DNA of 64,000 bases from the NCBI GenBank assembly GCA_037693485.1, contig CM075344.1:23396501-23460500 (forward strand), given 5' to 3'. Numbering within the stretch: position 1 is the stretch's first letter; every line of letters starts with the position of its first letter. The DNA comes from Kitagawia praeruptora (lineage: Eukaryota; Streptophyta; Magnoliopsida; Apiales; Apiaceae). This document shows positions 47,200 through 58,997 of this stretch, in pieces. Under the pieces are notes generated by a model. The model did not search any database. It saw only the letters and a list, made by a program, of their open reading frames with translations, and was not told the origin of the DNA. Both the position numbers and the translations under genes were made by a program.

Positions 47200-47577
47200 A
47201 ATGCCTATTTTTCACAAGTTTTTGCTCAAAATACTGATTTTGAAAAAAATGGCCCGAAATACCGACGGGATACGGAGAATCGTCCTCCGTGTTAGGGTGT
47301 TGCGGAACACCGTCCTCCGTATTAGGCATGATACGGAGCTGCGTCCTCCGTGTTATCATGATACGGTGGACTGTGTACCGTGTTAGATGGGTGCGCAGCA
47401 CTGTCACGAAATACCGTCCACCGTATCATGCCCTGTTACGGAACACGGAGCTCCGTATCATGCCCTGTTACGGAACACGCATCTCCGCAACACACCCCCT
47501 ATCACGGTACACGATGTACCGTGTCCCGTCAGTAAAAAGGGCCATCCAGTTTCCCAGGTGATTATTTTGGGCCATCA
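47200..47577. repeat. GATACGG-rich repeat block, copy 1
   Basis: Begins GCTCAAAATACTGATTTTGA, ATGGCCCGAAATACCGACGG and ends TATCACGGTACACGATGTAC, CGTGTCCCGTCAGTAAAAAG. The interior is built from near-palindromic words: GATACGGAG, CTCCGTGTTA, GGAACACGGAGCTCCGTATC and others. It is much richer in GC than its flanks. The overlapping ORFs on both strands are by-products of the CG-rich words. Partner at 56404-56790. Confidence 0.75.
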
Positions 47578-49372
47578 CCCTAGCTTATAACCCGTGCAAC
47601 GCAGGACTCCTTTTTTAATATCTTTAATTACATTATATATATTTTAATTTTATAAGTTATTAATTTACATAACAAATTTTTATTAAAAATTGATATATAT
47701 AAGTTTTACACGCTCGATTTAATATTTGTACTCTATCTTGAATTCTTAAAATTTAATTTGGACAATTACGGCCCACGTGAAATTAACAAAATAATCTTTA
47801 ATTTGGTGATGGTTTAATAAATTTTTTCTAATTAAATCTACGTAGAAGGAAAAAAGAGAAAAAATTGACGATTTTTTACGCTGAAAATTTTATTTGATTT
47901 ATGAATTCTACTTATAATTCGTTTTGATTATCAAAATACCTTTATAATTATTTGAAGATGGTTCTACTAACAACCAAATACAATTTTAATAATAAGTGTA
48001 AGAGGGATTTTGTCCAAAACTTTGATAATCGGTAGTCTGGACCTCTATACGACAAATATCTTAAAATAAATAGATGAAAATCGTTGGATCTAGCATACAA
48101 AATATTTAAATTTTAATATGTTATAAACTAAAAAGTGTATTTATATTGTAATACGAAAATATATATGTCAATGATTTAATAAATCATATATAATTAATTT
48201 TTCTACATTGAATAGCATTATCAATGTAGGAAATTTACGTTAAATAGGATTAATGTAAAAACTCGTAATCATATTTTCTCATTAGATTCTTAGTTTTTCC
48301 ATTTGAATAATAATTATTATATCATTACTAAATTAAAAATAATTTTATGAGTTTCGCGTGGATTGTAAAATCACCCAAATCTAATTTCTAGATCTCAAGA
48401 TAAAACCCAAAGAGTAGTAGATATGATTTTTTTTTAAATACTAATAAAAAATAAATAAAATATAATTCTAATTTAACCTTTTTTAATTATATCCTTTTCA
48501 GATTATAATTTTCTTTTAAAAATTCAATTTTAATACAACCCTTTCTAATTATATCCTTTTTAGAATATAATAGGGATTTTGTTCAAAACTTTGATAATCG
48601 GTAGTCTGGACCTCTATACGACAAATATCTTAAAATAAATAGATGAAAACCGTTGGATCTAGCATAAAAAATATTTAAATTTTAATATGTTATAAACTAA
48701 AAAATGTATTTATATTGTAATACGAAAATATATATGTCAATGATTTAAATCATATATAATTAAGTTTTCTACATTGAATAGCATTATCAATGTAGGAATT
48801 TTACGTTAAATAGGATTAATGTAAAAACTCGTAATCATATTTTCTCTTGAGATTCTTAGTTTTTCCATTTGAATAATAATTGTTATATCATTACTAAATT
48901 AAAAATAATTTTATGAGTTTCGCGTGGATTGTAAAATCACCCAAATCTAATTTCTAGATATCAAGATAAAACCCAAAGAGTAGTAGATATGATTTTTTTT
49001 AAATACTAATAAAAAATAAATAAAATATAATTCTAATTTAACCTTTTTTAATTATATCCTTTTCGGATTATAATTTTCTTTTAAAAATTCAATTTTAATA
49101 CAACCCTTTCTAATTATATCATTTTTAGAATATAATTTTTCTTTTTAAAATTCACTTCAAATGCAACATTTTCTAATTATACCCTTTTTAGATTATAATT
49201 TTCTTTTTAATGCGATCTAATTTTGATTCCTTTTTAGATTATAATTTTCTTTTTAATGTGATCTAATCTTGATCGTCTATTTTTAATCCAACGGATCATA
49301 TGATTTTGATAGTACAGTGATGACGAACGACCAAAAATTTGGATAAGACCTCCCTTATGCTTATTATATATA
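47578..49372 (-). mobile_element. Helitron-like copy B with internal duplication
   Basis: Same family as copy A (3' end CTAGCTTATAACCCGTGCAA in + orientation at 47578, start side near GCTTATTATATATAAGG at 49360). A 570-bp internal stretch (about 48010-48580) is repeated directly at about 48585-49140, sharing TGATAATCGGTAGTCTGGAC, CCTCTATACGACAAATATCT and CATTGAATAGCATTATCAAT. No ORF is seen. Confidence 0.6.
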
Positions 49373-50064
49373 AGGTATTAATTATATAATAGGATATAAT
49401 GTTCCTAGTTTAGAATTCGTTCAATGCACAAATATGTATATAAATTCTAAATAAATTAAATAGTATCAGGAAACATATTAATTGATATTTTTGGATGTGT
49501 ATTTTATTAATGATTGAGGTTTTTGGATGTGTATTTTGTTAATGATTTAAAATTGATAATTTTAGGATGTGTATATTAATGAGTAAAAAATATACTTTAA
49601 TAATTGATATATTTAGATATGTTTATAAAATTTATTATGGTTTAGTTAAAAATTAACTTATTTTAGTTGAAAAAACAAATTTGTTAGTTACCATTAATAT
49701 AATATATATAATTGGTATTGTTATGTCTATTTACAAAAGGTAATATGTCTATTTAAAATTTAATGTATTTTAATTAGAAAAGATAATCGATTAATTACTA
49801 TTAATCATATTATTTTATTATTTATTAAATACAAAAAATCAAATCAATGATTAAATCGAAAAAATTTCAATGTTTTGATTTTAATATAATAGTATCGATA
49901 AATATAACTTGCAAACATAAGAATCAAAATCGTAATAGAGTAAATATTCAAATGAATTTTTTAGGGGTTTAATATGAATTAATATACATATATATATATA
50001 TTATAAATATTAAAATTGTTCTAAAATTGAAGTTGGATTTTAAAAAGGAGAAAAATGTTCCTAC
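49373..50064. other. AT-rich DNA, no gene
   Basis: A GTTTAGAATTCGTTCAATGC word at 49408 resembles the Helitron end near 24150. A GGATGTGTATTTT(A/G)TTAATGATT unit is repeated near 49492 and 49524. Confidence 0.4.
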
Positions 50065-50284
50065 TGTTATGTATAATTATGAATGACTCTTAACTTTTCA
50101 CCTTACCCTAATTAGTGCACCACCTCTTGACTTTCTACTTCCATTATAATCTATATCTACTTGGCTATATAAAGCCTTGCTTGTATTTGTTCTAGACATA
50201 TGAATAATAACATTGCTCTCTTCTCTCTCTATCTCTATTATGTAGCTCTTTCTCTCTCTCTATTATATATATTATATTATAACA
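50065..50284 (+). repeat. 5' LTR of the Ty1-copia element
   Basis: 220 bp, with TATATAAAGCC as the likely TATA box (about 50165-50175), a CT-rich TCTCTCTCTATCTCT leader and a TATATATTATATTATAACA end. Confidence 0.92.
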
Positions 50285-51427
50285 AGTTATCAGCACGAAC
50301 CAACTCCAACTGAGCTTGATATTACAGATTTAAGGCTTACTAGTCCTCCAAGTTGAAGAACACTATCTACTTTAGTACAAGTGTATCGGCAAGAGTTTAA
50401 ACTTTGAGGTGTGGCTTTGAACTTAAGAATTAAGGAGTACTTGCAACTAATAAGGTGTGTTTATATCTACCATTGAAAGGTACAATCTATAAAATCTTTT
50501 TATAATAGACTTTTATTAACTTTTCCTTGCCCTGTGTATAATCTAGAAGTATAATGTCAAACATGTGTCTGTTTGTTTTACATGCACATGAATTGGATCT
50601 TTTTATATGTCTGCAAGTTCATGTAGCAGGTTCCATTTAAAAAAAAAAAAAAAAACTCCATGCTAATATCTTGCAATGTTTCTGCTATAATTTACGTGCA
50701 TAGCATATGTATTTTAAATTTGATTATGTTGTTGTTTTATTGCATATATGCAACCTGCTCTAATTTGCCTACCTACATGAAATATTGTGAAATTTAAATG
50801 TTTCCATGAAATTTATTAAAAGTAGCTTTTATGTCGTAGGCTAGAATCGATTTATTTATATATGCATGGATAGCTTAGGTGCAACATTAATTTGTTATCT
50901 TAACGCACCTCTTTGTTTGATTAAAATACGTAATATAGGAATCCATAGTAATGGTAAAATTTCGACGTACTTAGATCATCAGTATTAAGCAAAATTGTGT
51001 GTCTAATCACTAAATGCAACACTGAGCATGATATAATAATTTACAGTGTGTATTTCTTATTTTTCCATTTTTTTTTCTTTCCCGAAAAACCTATATGTGT
51101 CGTTTATTTATAAATGTTGGCATATTTACTTTCCTCAAATTCATGTGATTTAATTATCTCGATAAATTATAATCGCTTATTGTGGTAATGATGCCCATGT
51201 ATGATTAATCTCATTTATGTGTTTCTTTCGTTTTCGGAGATTAACTTATATCATGTTCTATTTTAGATGTCAAATCTTATAATATTTATATTCAACGCAT
51301 TTGATGTCACCGGAAAAAAAATTATTTTACATGATTTTTGGATATTAAAATTCATTTGAGTGCTATGGGTCTTGGTGACACCATAAAAGAGTGAAATAAA
51401 ACCTCTTAACAACATAAGACAAAGGCT

Positions 51428-54400
51428 ATGATATTTCTCCACCATCACCTTGATGAAGGATTGAAAAATGAATACTTAACTATTAAAGATCCATCAACTC
51501 TTTGGAAGGATCTCAAAAAAAAAATGGTGATACTCCCTAAAACTCTCTATGATTGGCTGCACTTGCGATTGCAAGATTACAAAAGTGTGAGCGAGTATAG
51601 CTCCGCCATGTTTAAATTTACATCTCAATTGAAATTATGTAGCGAGAATATCACCGATAAAGATATAATGGAAAAATATGGTCCATACAAATAACATGAT
51701 GCTCCTGCAGCAGCAATGTCATGAACGAGGATGAAGAGATGACCAAATGTGGTGGTGACAATAATTAAGCCATATGATAAAGCTTTGCTTTGTTTATTAA
51801 AACTTTAAATTTTCTATCTGAACTCTAAAATAATTGGCTTTACTTTATGCATTCTATGTGATTCTCTTTTATCGCGAATGAGGTGTTTTGATAATTATTT
51901 TTCTAATTTTCATTTATATCTATATTTTAGAAATATTGCCAATAATCTCTCATTATGTGTTATGAAAGTTGAGGAATCATCTTGTCTGGCAGATAGTGCA
52001 ACGACACATACAATTTTTAAAAAGAAAGAATATTTTTCGCATCTCATATTAGCTAAAGCTAATGTAAATACAATATCGGGTGCATCAGATATTATTTAAG
52101 GCTCTGGGAGAGCAAGTATAGTGTTACCTAATGGTACACACTTATTTATTGAAAATGCCATGTTCTCTACCCGATCAAAAAGAAACCTTTTGAGTTTCAA
52201 AGATATACGCTACAATGGCTATCATATTGAGACAACAAATGAAAATAACGATGAATATCTATGTATCACGTCTATAATCTCTGGGAGGAAGCAAATAATA
52301 GAAAAACTCTCATCGTATAAATCTGGATTATATTATACCTTTATTAATCCAGTGGAGACACACATGTTAATGAGCTAAAAATTATCTGACCCGGGAAATT
52401 TTCTTATGTGGCATGATCGCTTAGGCCATCCGGGTTCAACAATGATGCGACGAATTATTGAAAATGCAAATGGACATCCTTTAAAGAACAAAATTGTTCC
52501 ATTGTCCAAAGATTTTTCTTGTGTTGCTTGCTTTCAAGGAAAACTAATAACAAAGCCATCACATGTGAAAGTAGCAATTGAATGTCCATCCTTTTTGGAG
52601 CGAATTCAAGGAGATATATGTGGTCCTATTACACCGTCAAGTGGACCATTTCAGTACTTTATGGTACTTATAGATGCATCGACACGTTGGTCGCATGTTA
52701 GTTTATTGTCCACTCGTAATGTCGCTTTTGCAAGACTCCTTGCTCAAATTATTCGGCTGGGGACACAGTTCCCAGACCATACAATTAAGAATATCCGAGT
52801 GGATAATGCAACAGAATTTACATCCCAAACTTTTAATGATTATTGTATGTCGATTGGGATTACGGTTGAACATTATGTTGCTCACACGCACACTCAAAAT
52901 GGTCTAGCAGAATCGTTAATTAAAAGGCTACAATTAATTGCTAGACCTTTACTTATGAAAACAAATTTGCCAAATTCTGCTTGGGGACATGCAATCCTGC
53001 ATGCTGCATCACTAATTCGATTAAGGCCAACGACCTATCATAAGTACTCCCCATTGCAGCTTGTGAATGGTTACGAACCAAATATATCTCATTTAAGAAC
53101 TTTTGGGTGTGCGGTATATGTTCCAATATCTCCTCCCCAACGAACAAAATTGGGACCCCAAAGAAGATTAGGGGTATACGTTGGGTTTGACTCTCCCTCA
53201 ATTATAAAATATTTGGAGCCCATGACTGGTGATTTATTTAAAGCAAGATTTGCAGATTGTCAGTTTGATGAGACAGTTTTTCATGCATTAGGGGGAGATA
53301 AGTCAAAATTTGAAAAAGAAAGACAAGAAATTTTTTAGAATGCAGCATCTCTGTCTCATTATGATCCTCGCACAAATCAATGTGAACTTGAAGTTCAAAA
53401 GATTATCCACCTACAAGAAATTGCAAATAAATTGCCTGATTCATTTACTGATGTCAAGATAGTGACAAAGTCACATATACCGGCTGTCAATGTTCCTTGT
53501 AAAATAAAACTTCCTAATGAAGAAAATAAAGTCTTGCTAGCAAATGCGTCTAAAACACGCCAGAAGCGTGGTAGACCTATTGGATCCAAAGATAAAAATC
53601 CTAGAAAATCAAGGAAACTTGATAAACAAGCTGATACATCAAATGACATCATTCCAAATGAAGTAGAATTGATCACTGAAGAGACGTCTTCAAAGGATGA
53701 TCAAACACCTGAAATTGGGACAATGAAGAGATCTCGATAAATTATATCATTTCAGGGAAAAGGTGGAATAGAAAAGAAATTGTCATGGATGAAATATTTG
53801 CATATACAACTGCACTTGACATTTCTGAAGAAATCGAGGATCATGAACCTAGATCGATCTATGAATGTAAAAGAAGAAATGATTGGCCAAAATGGAAAGA
53901 TTCTATTGAGGCAGAATTGAAATCACTTGAAAAACGTCAAGTTTTTGGACCTATTGTCCAAACACCTGCAGGTGTGAAACCCGTTGGATATAGATGGGTA
54001 TTTGTGCGCAAAAAAAAATGAGAAAAATGAAATTGTGAGATATAAGGCACGCCTTGTTGCACAAGGCTTCTCACAAAGACCAGAAATTGATTATGAAGAG
54101 ACTTATTCCCCGGTAATAGATGCAACAACATTCAGATTTTTACTAAGTTTATCAATTCTAGAAGGGCTCCAAATGAATTTAATGGATGTTGTTACTACCT
54201 ACTTATATGGGTCACTAGATAATGACATTTACATGAGAATCCCTGATGGATTAAAAATGCCTGAAGCATATAGTTCAGAACCCCAAGAGATTTATTCGAT
54301 TAAATTACGAAGATCATTGTATGGGTTGAAACAATCAGGTCGAATGTGGTATAATCGCCTTAGCGAGTACCTTTTGAAAAATGGATATGTTAATAATGTG

Positions 54401-55459
54401 ATTTGTCCTTGTGTTTTTATTAAAAGGACAAAAATGGGGTTTACTATAATTGCGGTTTATGTTGATGATCTAAACATCATTGGGACCCAAAATGAAATTC
54501 ATTAGACGATTGAATATTTGAAAAGGGAATTTGAGATGAAAGACTTGGGCAAAACAAAACTCTGCCTTGGTTTTCAAGTTGAACATCTATCCAAAGGAAT
54601 TTTTGTCCACCAGTCATCATATATTGAAAGGATCCTTAAGCGATTTATTATGGATAAAGCATATCCTGTGAGTACACCTATGGTTATTCGCTCACTTTAA
54701 AAGAAAAAGGATCCATTCCGCCCAAGAGAAGAGGGAGAAGAACTTCCTGGTCCTGAAGTACCATATCTTAGTGCCATTGGTGCACTAATGTACCTTGCCA
54801 ATTGTACACGTCCCGATATTGCTTTTTCTGTTAATTTATTGGCAAGGCATAGTTCTGCTCCAACTCGAAGACATTGGACTGGTGTGAAACAAATTTTTAG
54901 ATATCCTCGAGGTACAATGAATATGGGTTTGTTTTATTCTAAAGATTCAAAAATAGAATTAGTTGGTTATGCAGATGCAGGATATCGGTCGGATCCTCAC
55001 AAAGGTAGATCACAAACAGGTTACATATTCACATATGGTGATACAGCAATATCTTGGCGGTCTACAAAGCAAACTCTTGCAGCAACTTCTTCGAATCAAG
55101 CTGAATTATTGACACTACACGAAGCTAGTCGAGAATGCGTGTGGCTAAGGTCTTTGGTCCATCATATTCGAGAATCATGTGGTCTTTTAATCAATAAAGG
55201 GAATCCTACTATTCTATTTGAAGATAATGAAGCATGTATCACTCAGACTCGAGAAGGTTATATTAAAGGTGATAGGACGAAGCACATTGGTCCAAAGTTT
55301 TTCTTCACCCATGAGCTTCAGCAAAGAGGAGAAATTGATGTGTATCAGATTCGCTCATGTGAAAATCCAGCAGATTTGTTCACAAAGTCACTTCCTACAT
55401 CATCTTTCGAGAAATTAGTACACAATATTGGAATGCGTAGATTTCGAGATATATGTTGA
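51428..55459 (+). pseudogene. degraded copia gag-pol
   Basis: A gag core of the UBN2 type (51428-51694) is followed by a protease-like stretch (about 51960-52378, LADSATTHT at the active site), integrase (52406-53338: HDRLGHPG..H..C..C zinc site, catalytic D in QGDICGP, D in RVDNATEF, E in GLAES), reverse transcriptase (53785-54700, catalytic YVDDL) and RNase H (54788-55459, YADAGY, NQAELL, FEDNEAC). In-frame stops occur at 51692, 52097, 52376, 53336, 54503 and 54698. Frame changes occur near 53740-53750 and at the A9 run near 54010, where one base too many is likely. No zinc-knuckle is intact in gag. Confidence 0.9.
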
Positions 55460-55621
55460 CATTAATAGTCATGTTGCAATGAGGGGATGACATATACGAT
55501 ACACTCTTTTTCATTAGTACAACACATGTACTCTTTTTCCTTCACTAGGGTTTTTCCCACAGGATTTTTCCTAGTAAGGTTTTAACGAGGCATGATGTTT
55601 GTACGGGTCATCCAGGGGGAG

Positions 55622-55843
55622 TGTTATGTATAATTATGAATTACTCTTAGCTTTTCACCTTACCCTAATTAGTGCACCACCTCTTGAATTTCTACTTCCA
55701 TTGTAACATATATCTACTTGGCTATATAAAGCCTTGCTTGTATTTGTTCTAGACATATGAATAATAACATTGCTCTCTTCTCTCTCTATCTTTATTATCT
55801 AGCTCTCTTTCTATCTCTCTATTATATATATTATATTATAACA
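55622..55843 (+). repeat. 3' LTR of the Ty1-copia element
   Basis: 222 bp and about 95 percent like the 5' LTR by eye; preceded by the polypurine tract. Confidence 0.92.
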
Positions 55844-55848
55844 CCTAC

Positions 55849-56403
55849 ATACTTTAGGTGAGTTATAGTATTTTAATAATAAAATTGTAATCATTTGATC
55901 AACTTGTCCGATTACAATAAAAATTCTCTCATGTATTTGTTTCGTGTATTTAATTAAATTAAAATATCTCTCTTGTGAGTACTTATTTACTGTAGTAGCA
56001 TCAAGTCCTTTAAATACTTTAAATAGATATTTTTTTTAAATACTTTAAATAGATAGGGATATTAGGTTTCATACAAAATTATTGGAGAAAAGAATTTAAT
56101 TGTCACAATTTTAAATTAAATGATCCAAAATGCACAATTCAAAAATATGGTCCCAAATACGTACCACACTAAAATATTACATTGCGTAACGTTTTCAAAT
56201 TTTTTTAACACTACATCTACATCGTGTAGTGTATAAAGGTTGGGGAATGGTGGACGCTACATCGTGTAGTATTTTGGGATAGAATAACCCTACTTTTTAT
56301 AGACTTATCGTAGCGTTAGTTATTTAAAATATTGAAAGTTTAGATATATTTTTTAATTAATATTTTAAATTTTTATTGATATTTTCTTTGGGGTTAAATA
56401 GTT
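55849..56403. other. AT-rich DNA with CTACATCGTGTAG words
   Basis: Near-palindromes ACTACATCTACATCGTGTAG (56211) and GCTACATCGTGTAGTATTTT (56256) resemble the CTACACGAT(C/A)TAGTG words near 57440. I see no gene. Confidence 0.4.
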
Positions 56404-56790
56404 GGGTGATGGCCCAAAATAATTAAAAAAAAATAATGATTGCCCAAAATACTGATTATGGAAAAGATGGCCCGAAATATTGACGGGATACGGAGTTTCG
56501 TCATCCATAATAGCTGGATGCGTTGCACGGTATTCCGTATTATGAACGATACGGAACTGCGTCTTCCGTGTTATGAACGATACGGTAGAGTGTGTATCGT
56601 TATTGTGCTGCGCACCCTACTAACACGGGACACAGTGTACCGTATTACCGAAAACACGTTACACGGTATACCGTATGAGGCAGTGTTACGGTAGACGAAA
56701 TACCGTTTATACTATATATCACGGTACACGATTTAACGTGTCCCGTCGGTAAATAGGGTCAAGCAAGCTCAAATATGATTATTTTGGTAA
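56404..56790. repeat. GATACGG-rich repeat block, copy 2
   Basis: Same plan as 47200-47577: left TGCCCAAAATACTGATTATG, ATGGCCCGAAATATTGACGG, GATACGGAGTTTCGTC; right TATCACGGTACACGATTTAA, CGTGTCCCGTCGGTAAATAG. The middle is made of GATACGG, CCGTATTA and CCGTGTTA words, but their order and number differ from copy 1. Confidence 0.75.
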
Positions 56791-56890
56791 TTTTCTCTAA
56801 ATAGTTTCTATTTGGAATTCAATGGGTTCCATTTGGAGTTTAGAAATATTCAACTTTTTAGTTAAAATTTTTAAATTTATCTGTATTCAT

Positions 56891-57089
56891 TTAGGGGTTC
56901 AACAGTTAACCTTTGGGGTTCAACGGTTCCGTTTTGAGTTTTAGAAATATTTCGAATGACGAATAAACCGTATATGGACTTAGGATCTAGGATCTAGGGT
57001 TGTTTCAACAGTTAACATTTAGGATTCAACAATTCTATTTTGGGTTTTATAAATATTCAGAATGACGAATAAATCGTAAACGGACTTAG
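56891..57089. repeat. tandem duplication, about 105-bp unit
   Basis: Units at about 56891-56980 and 57001-57089 share TTCAACAGTTAAC, GAATGACGAATAAA(C/T)CGTA and GGACTTAGG. Confidence 0.7.
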
Positions 57090-57254
57090 GGTTGCAACCT
57101 TAAATCCTAAATTAACCTGATTTTTAAAAATCGGGATCGGGATGGCCTCGATTTTTAAAAATCAGGCCGTCAGACTCAGTAAGAAAACACAGTTTGAACT
57201 GACCATTTAATTTTAAGTTTTTTAATAATATTTGCAAATACACATTTAGCAAAA

Positions 57255-57500
57255 AAAAAAGAAAAGTAAAACATGTTTTGGGTTCAAAACATCACTTTAA
57301 GTAGAGTTTTGTAAAAAAAAAAAAAAAAGGTAACACCACTTAAAGTAGCATTTTAGGTTCAAAACAACACTTTGAGTGGAGTTTTGAACCCAAAACTCTA
57401 CTTCAACTAGCGTTTTGTAAAAAAAAAAACTTAAACGCTACACGATCTAGTGTTTTCATTTAAGAATGAAAACGCTACACGATATAGTGTTTTAGTGTGA
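57255..57500. repeat. hairpin-prone repeat cluster
   Basis: Words TTGGGTTCAAAACA and CTTTAAGTAGAGTTTTG recur in both directions, then AAACGCTACACGATCTAGTG TTTTCATT is opposed by AATGAAAACGCTACACGATA. The pieces can fold into hairpins. No coding signal was found. Confidence 0.5.
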
Positions 57501-57694
57501 TATTTGAAACCATCATTTTAGACTATAATATTTGGGATTATTTAATTTAAAATTATGATATATGGGGTCAACACCTGAGTTTAACTTTAAAGTTTTTTTT
57601 TGCTTTTCGAAAAGCTTTTCGTTTGGAAAAGCGAAAATTTTTAAACATAGATTTACAAGAAAAAAACAAAAAAGTTGGTTTGAAATTACAATAT

Positions 57695-57895
57695 AGGACC
57701 TGTTTGGGAAAACTTAAAATAAGTTCTTATGGACTTATTTTCGGGTCATATTTTGATAAAAAAAATTCATACAAGTATTTAATGTATGTTTGAGATTCTA
57801 TAAGTTGCATAAAAAAAGTTAACTTTTTTCAGAAAAAAATTAGGAATCTCTAACTTTGTCTTAAAATAAATTAACTTTCTCCAAACATCCCCATA
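57695..57895. mobile_element. possible MITE, about 200 bp
   Basis: Left GGACCTGTTTGGGAAAACTT and right inverted GGGGATGTTTGGAGAAAGTT form imperfect ends around an AT-rich core. The target duplication is not clear. Confidence 0.35.
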
Positions 57896-58242
57896 ATACC
57901 CTCTTCGTCTCAATTTTTTTGTCCTTTTTAATTTTTTGTGATTAAATTGACTATATTTTGACTAAAAATTGCATACATAATATAATTCCCAAAAATTATA
58001 AAATATACATTGTTCAAAAATATTTCTTACTTTGATGCATTTTTTGGATTTTTAAAATCATAAAAAATATTATAAATCTAAGTTAAAATTTGATTAATTT
58101 CATAGCAAAAAAACAAGCAAAATAAAAGATTTGGGATGAAAAAATCGTTATCTTTATTTAACATACAAATTAGTATATAAGATGTAATTCAGTGAGAATA
58201 CTTAATTGTAATATTAGGAGTATTATATTTCTCTAACGAGAA

Positions 58243-58430
58243 AAAGGACCTGAGATATATCTCATGGAACTTTTCCTAAGATACATGTTAAATATCCTTT
58301 AAATCTTGCTGGGCCCGCAGGGCTAATTAAAAATCTTTGAATTTACTAAAATACCAACCCCATTTTTATATATAAAAATTAAGTATCTCAGGGAACTTAC
58401 CTGAGATATATCTCAGGCTCCCTACTCTCT
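58243..58430. repeat. MITE-like block bounded by CCTGAGATATATCTCA(G/T)G palindromes
   Basis: GGACCTGAGATATATCTCATGG at 58247 and CCTGAGATATATCTCAGG at 58401, with a further GTATCTCAGGGAACTTACC between. Each is a near-perfect palindrome. DNA from 58430 to 58997 holds nothing I recognise. Confidence 0.45.
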
Positions 58431-58997
58431 TTCTCTAACCTCAAATTTTATCACACACATTAAGATTACTTTTTTTTATTAATATTATTTCTTTTTTTTT
58501 TCAAAATCTTTATTTAAAGAGTAACCATCCATTAATATTTTGATAACTCACATCTGGAACCTGTTTCGGAACAATTTTGATGACTCTACCATTTCTCTGG
58601 TTTAAATCCTCCTTTGAGCCCCCTGAGACGGGGCAAAAAGGTATCTAAATATTGCAAAAAAAAATTTTTTTTAGTGAATAAAATTGTTTTAATTCAATTA
58701 TCGTCTACCATATCCATCTGAAGTCTCTGTACTCATGTACTCATCTTCAAACAACTGTGAATTGTGATTCCTCAAACGTTGGGTTTTTTCAGAATTTGTA
58801 TTAATATGGTATAATTTAGGATTTGATGGGATGGACATTGATTTCAAGATTTGAAGGAGTGGAAATGACCAATTCAGCCAGACAAAAACATTTTAACATG
58901 AACAACATATTTATAAATTCCAGAGATTACAAGAAAGCCTATATATGACTGATTCTTCTATAAAAGCAACTCCTAAATATCCTTTTTCTCAAACAAA

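Larger units (their letters stand above)
50065..55843 (+). mobile_element. complete Ty1-copia LTR retrotransposon, mutated
   Basis: LTRs at 50065-50284 and 55622-55843 with TGTTA..TAACA ends; target duplication CCTAC at 50060-50064 and 55844-55848. A primer-binding site TTATCAGCACG (50287-50297) and a polypurine tract AGGGGGAG (55614-55621) are in place. The order gag, protease, integrase, reverse transcriptase, RNase H defines Ty1-copia. By eye the LTRs differ at about ten bases plus a 2-bp indel, so the insertion is not recent. The coding frame is broken in several places, so it is non-autonomous now. Confidence 0.95.

Noticed and set aside
47180..47590. Four overlapping ORFs on both strands
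   Set aside because: Frames stay open because of the CG-rich repeated words; no conserved protein between the two copies of the block.
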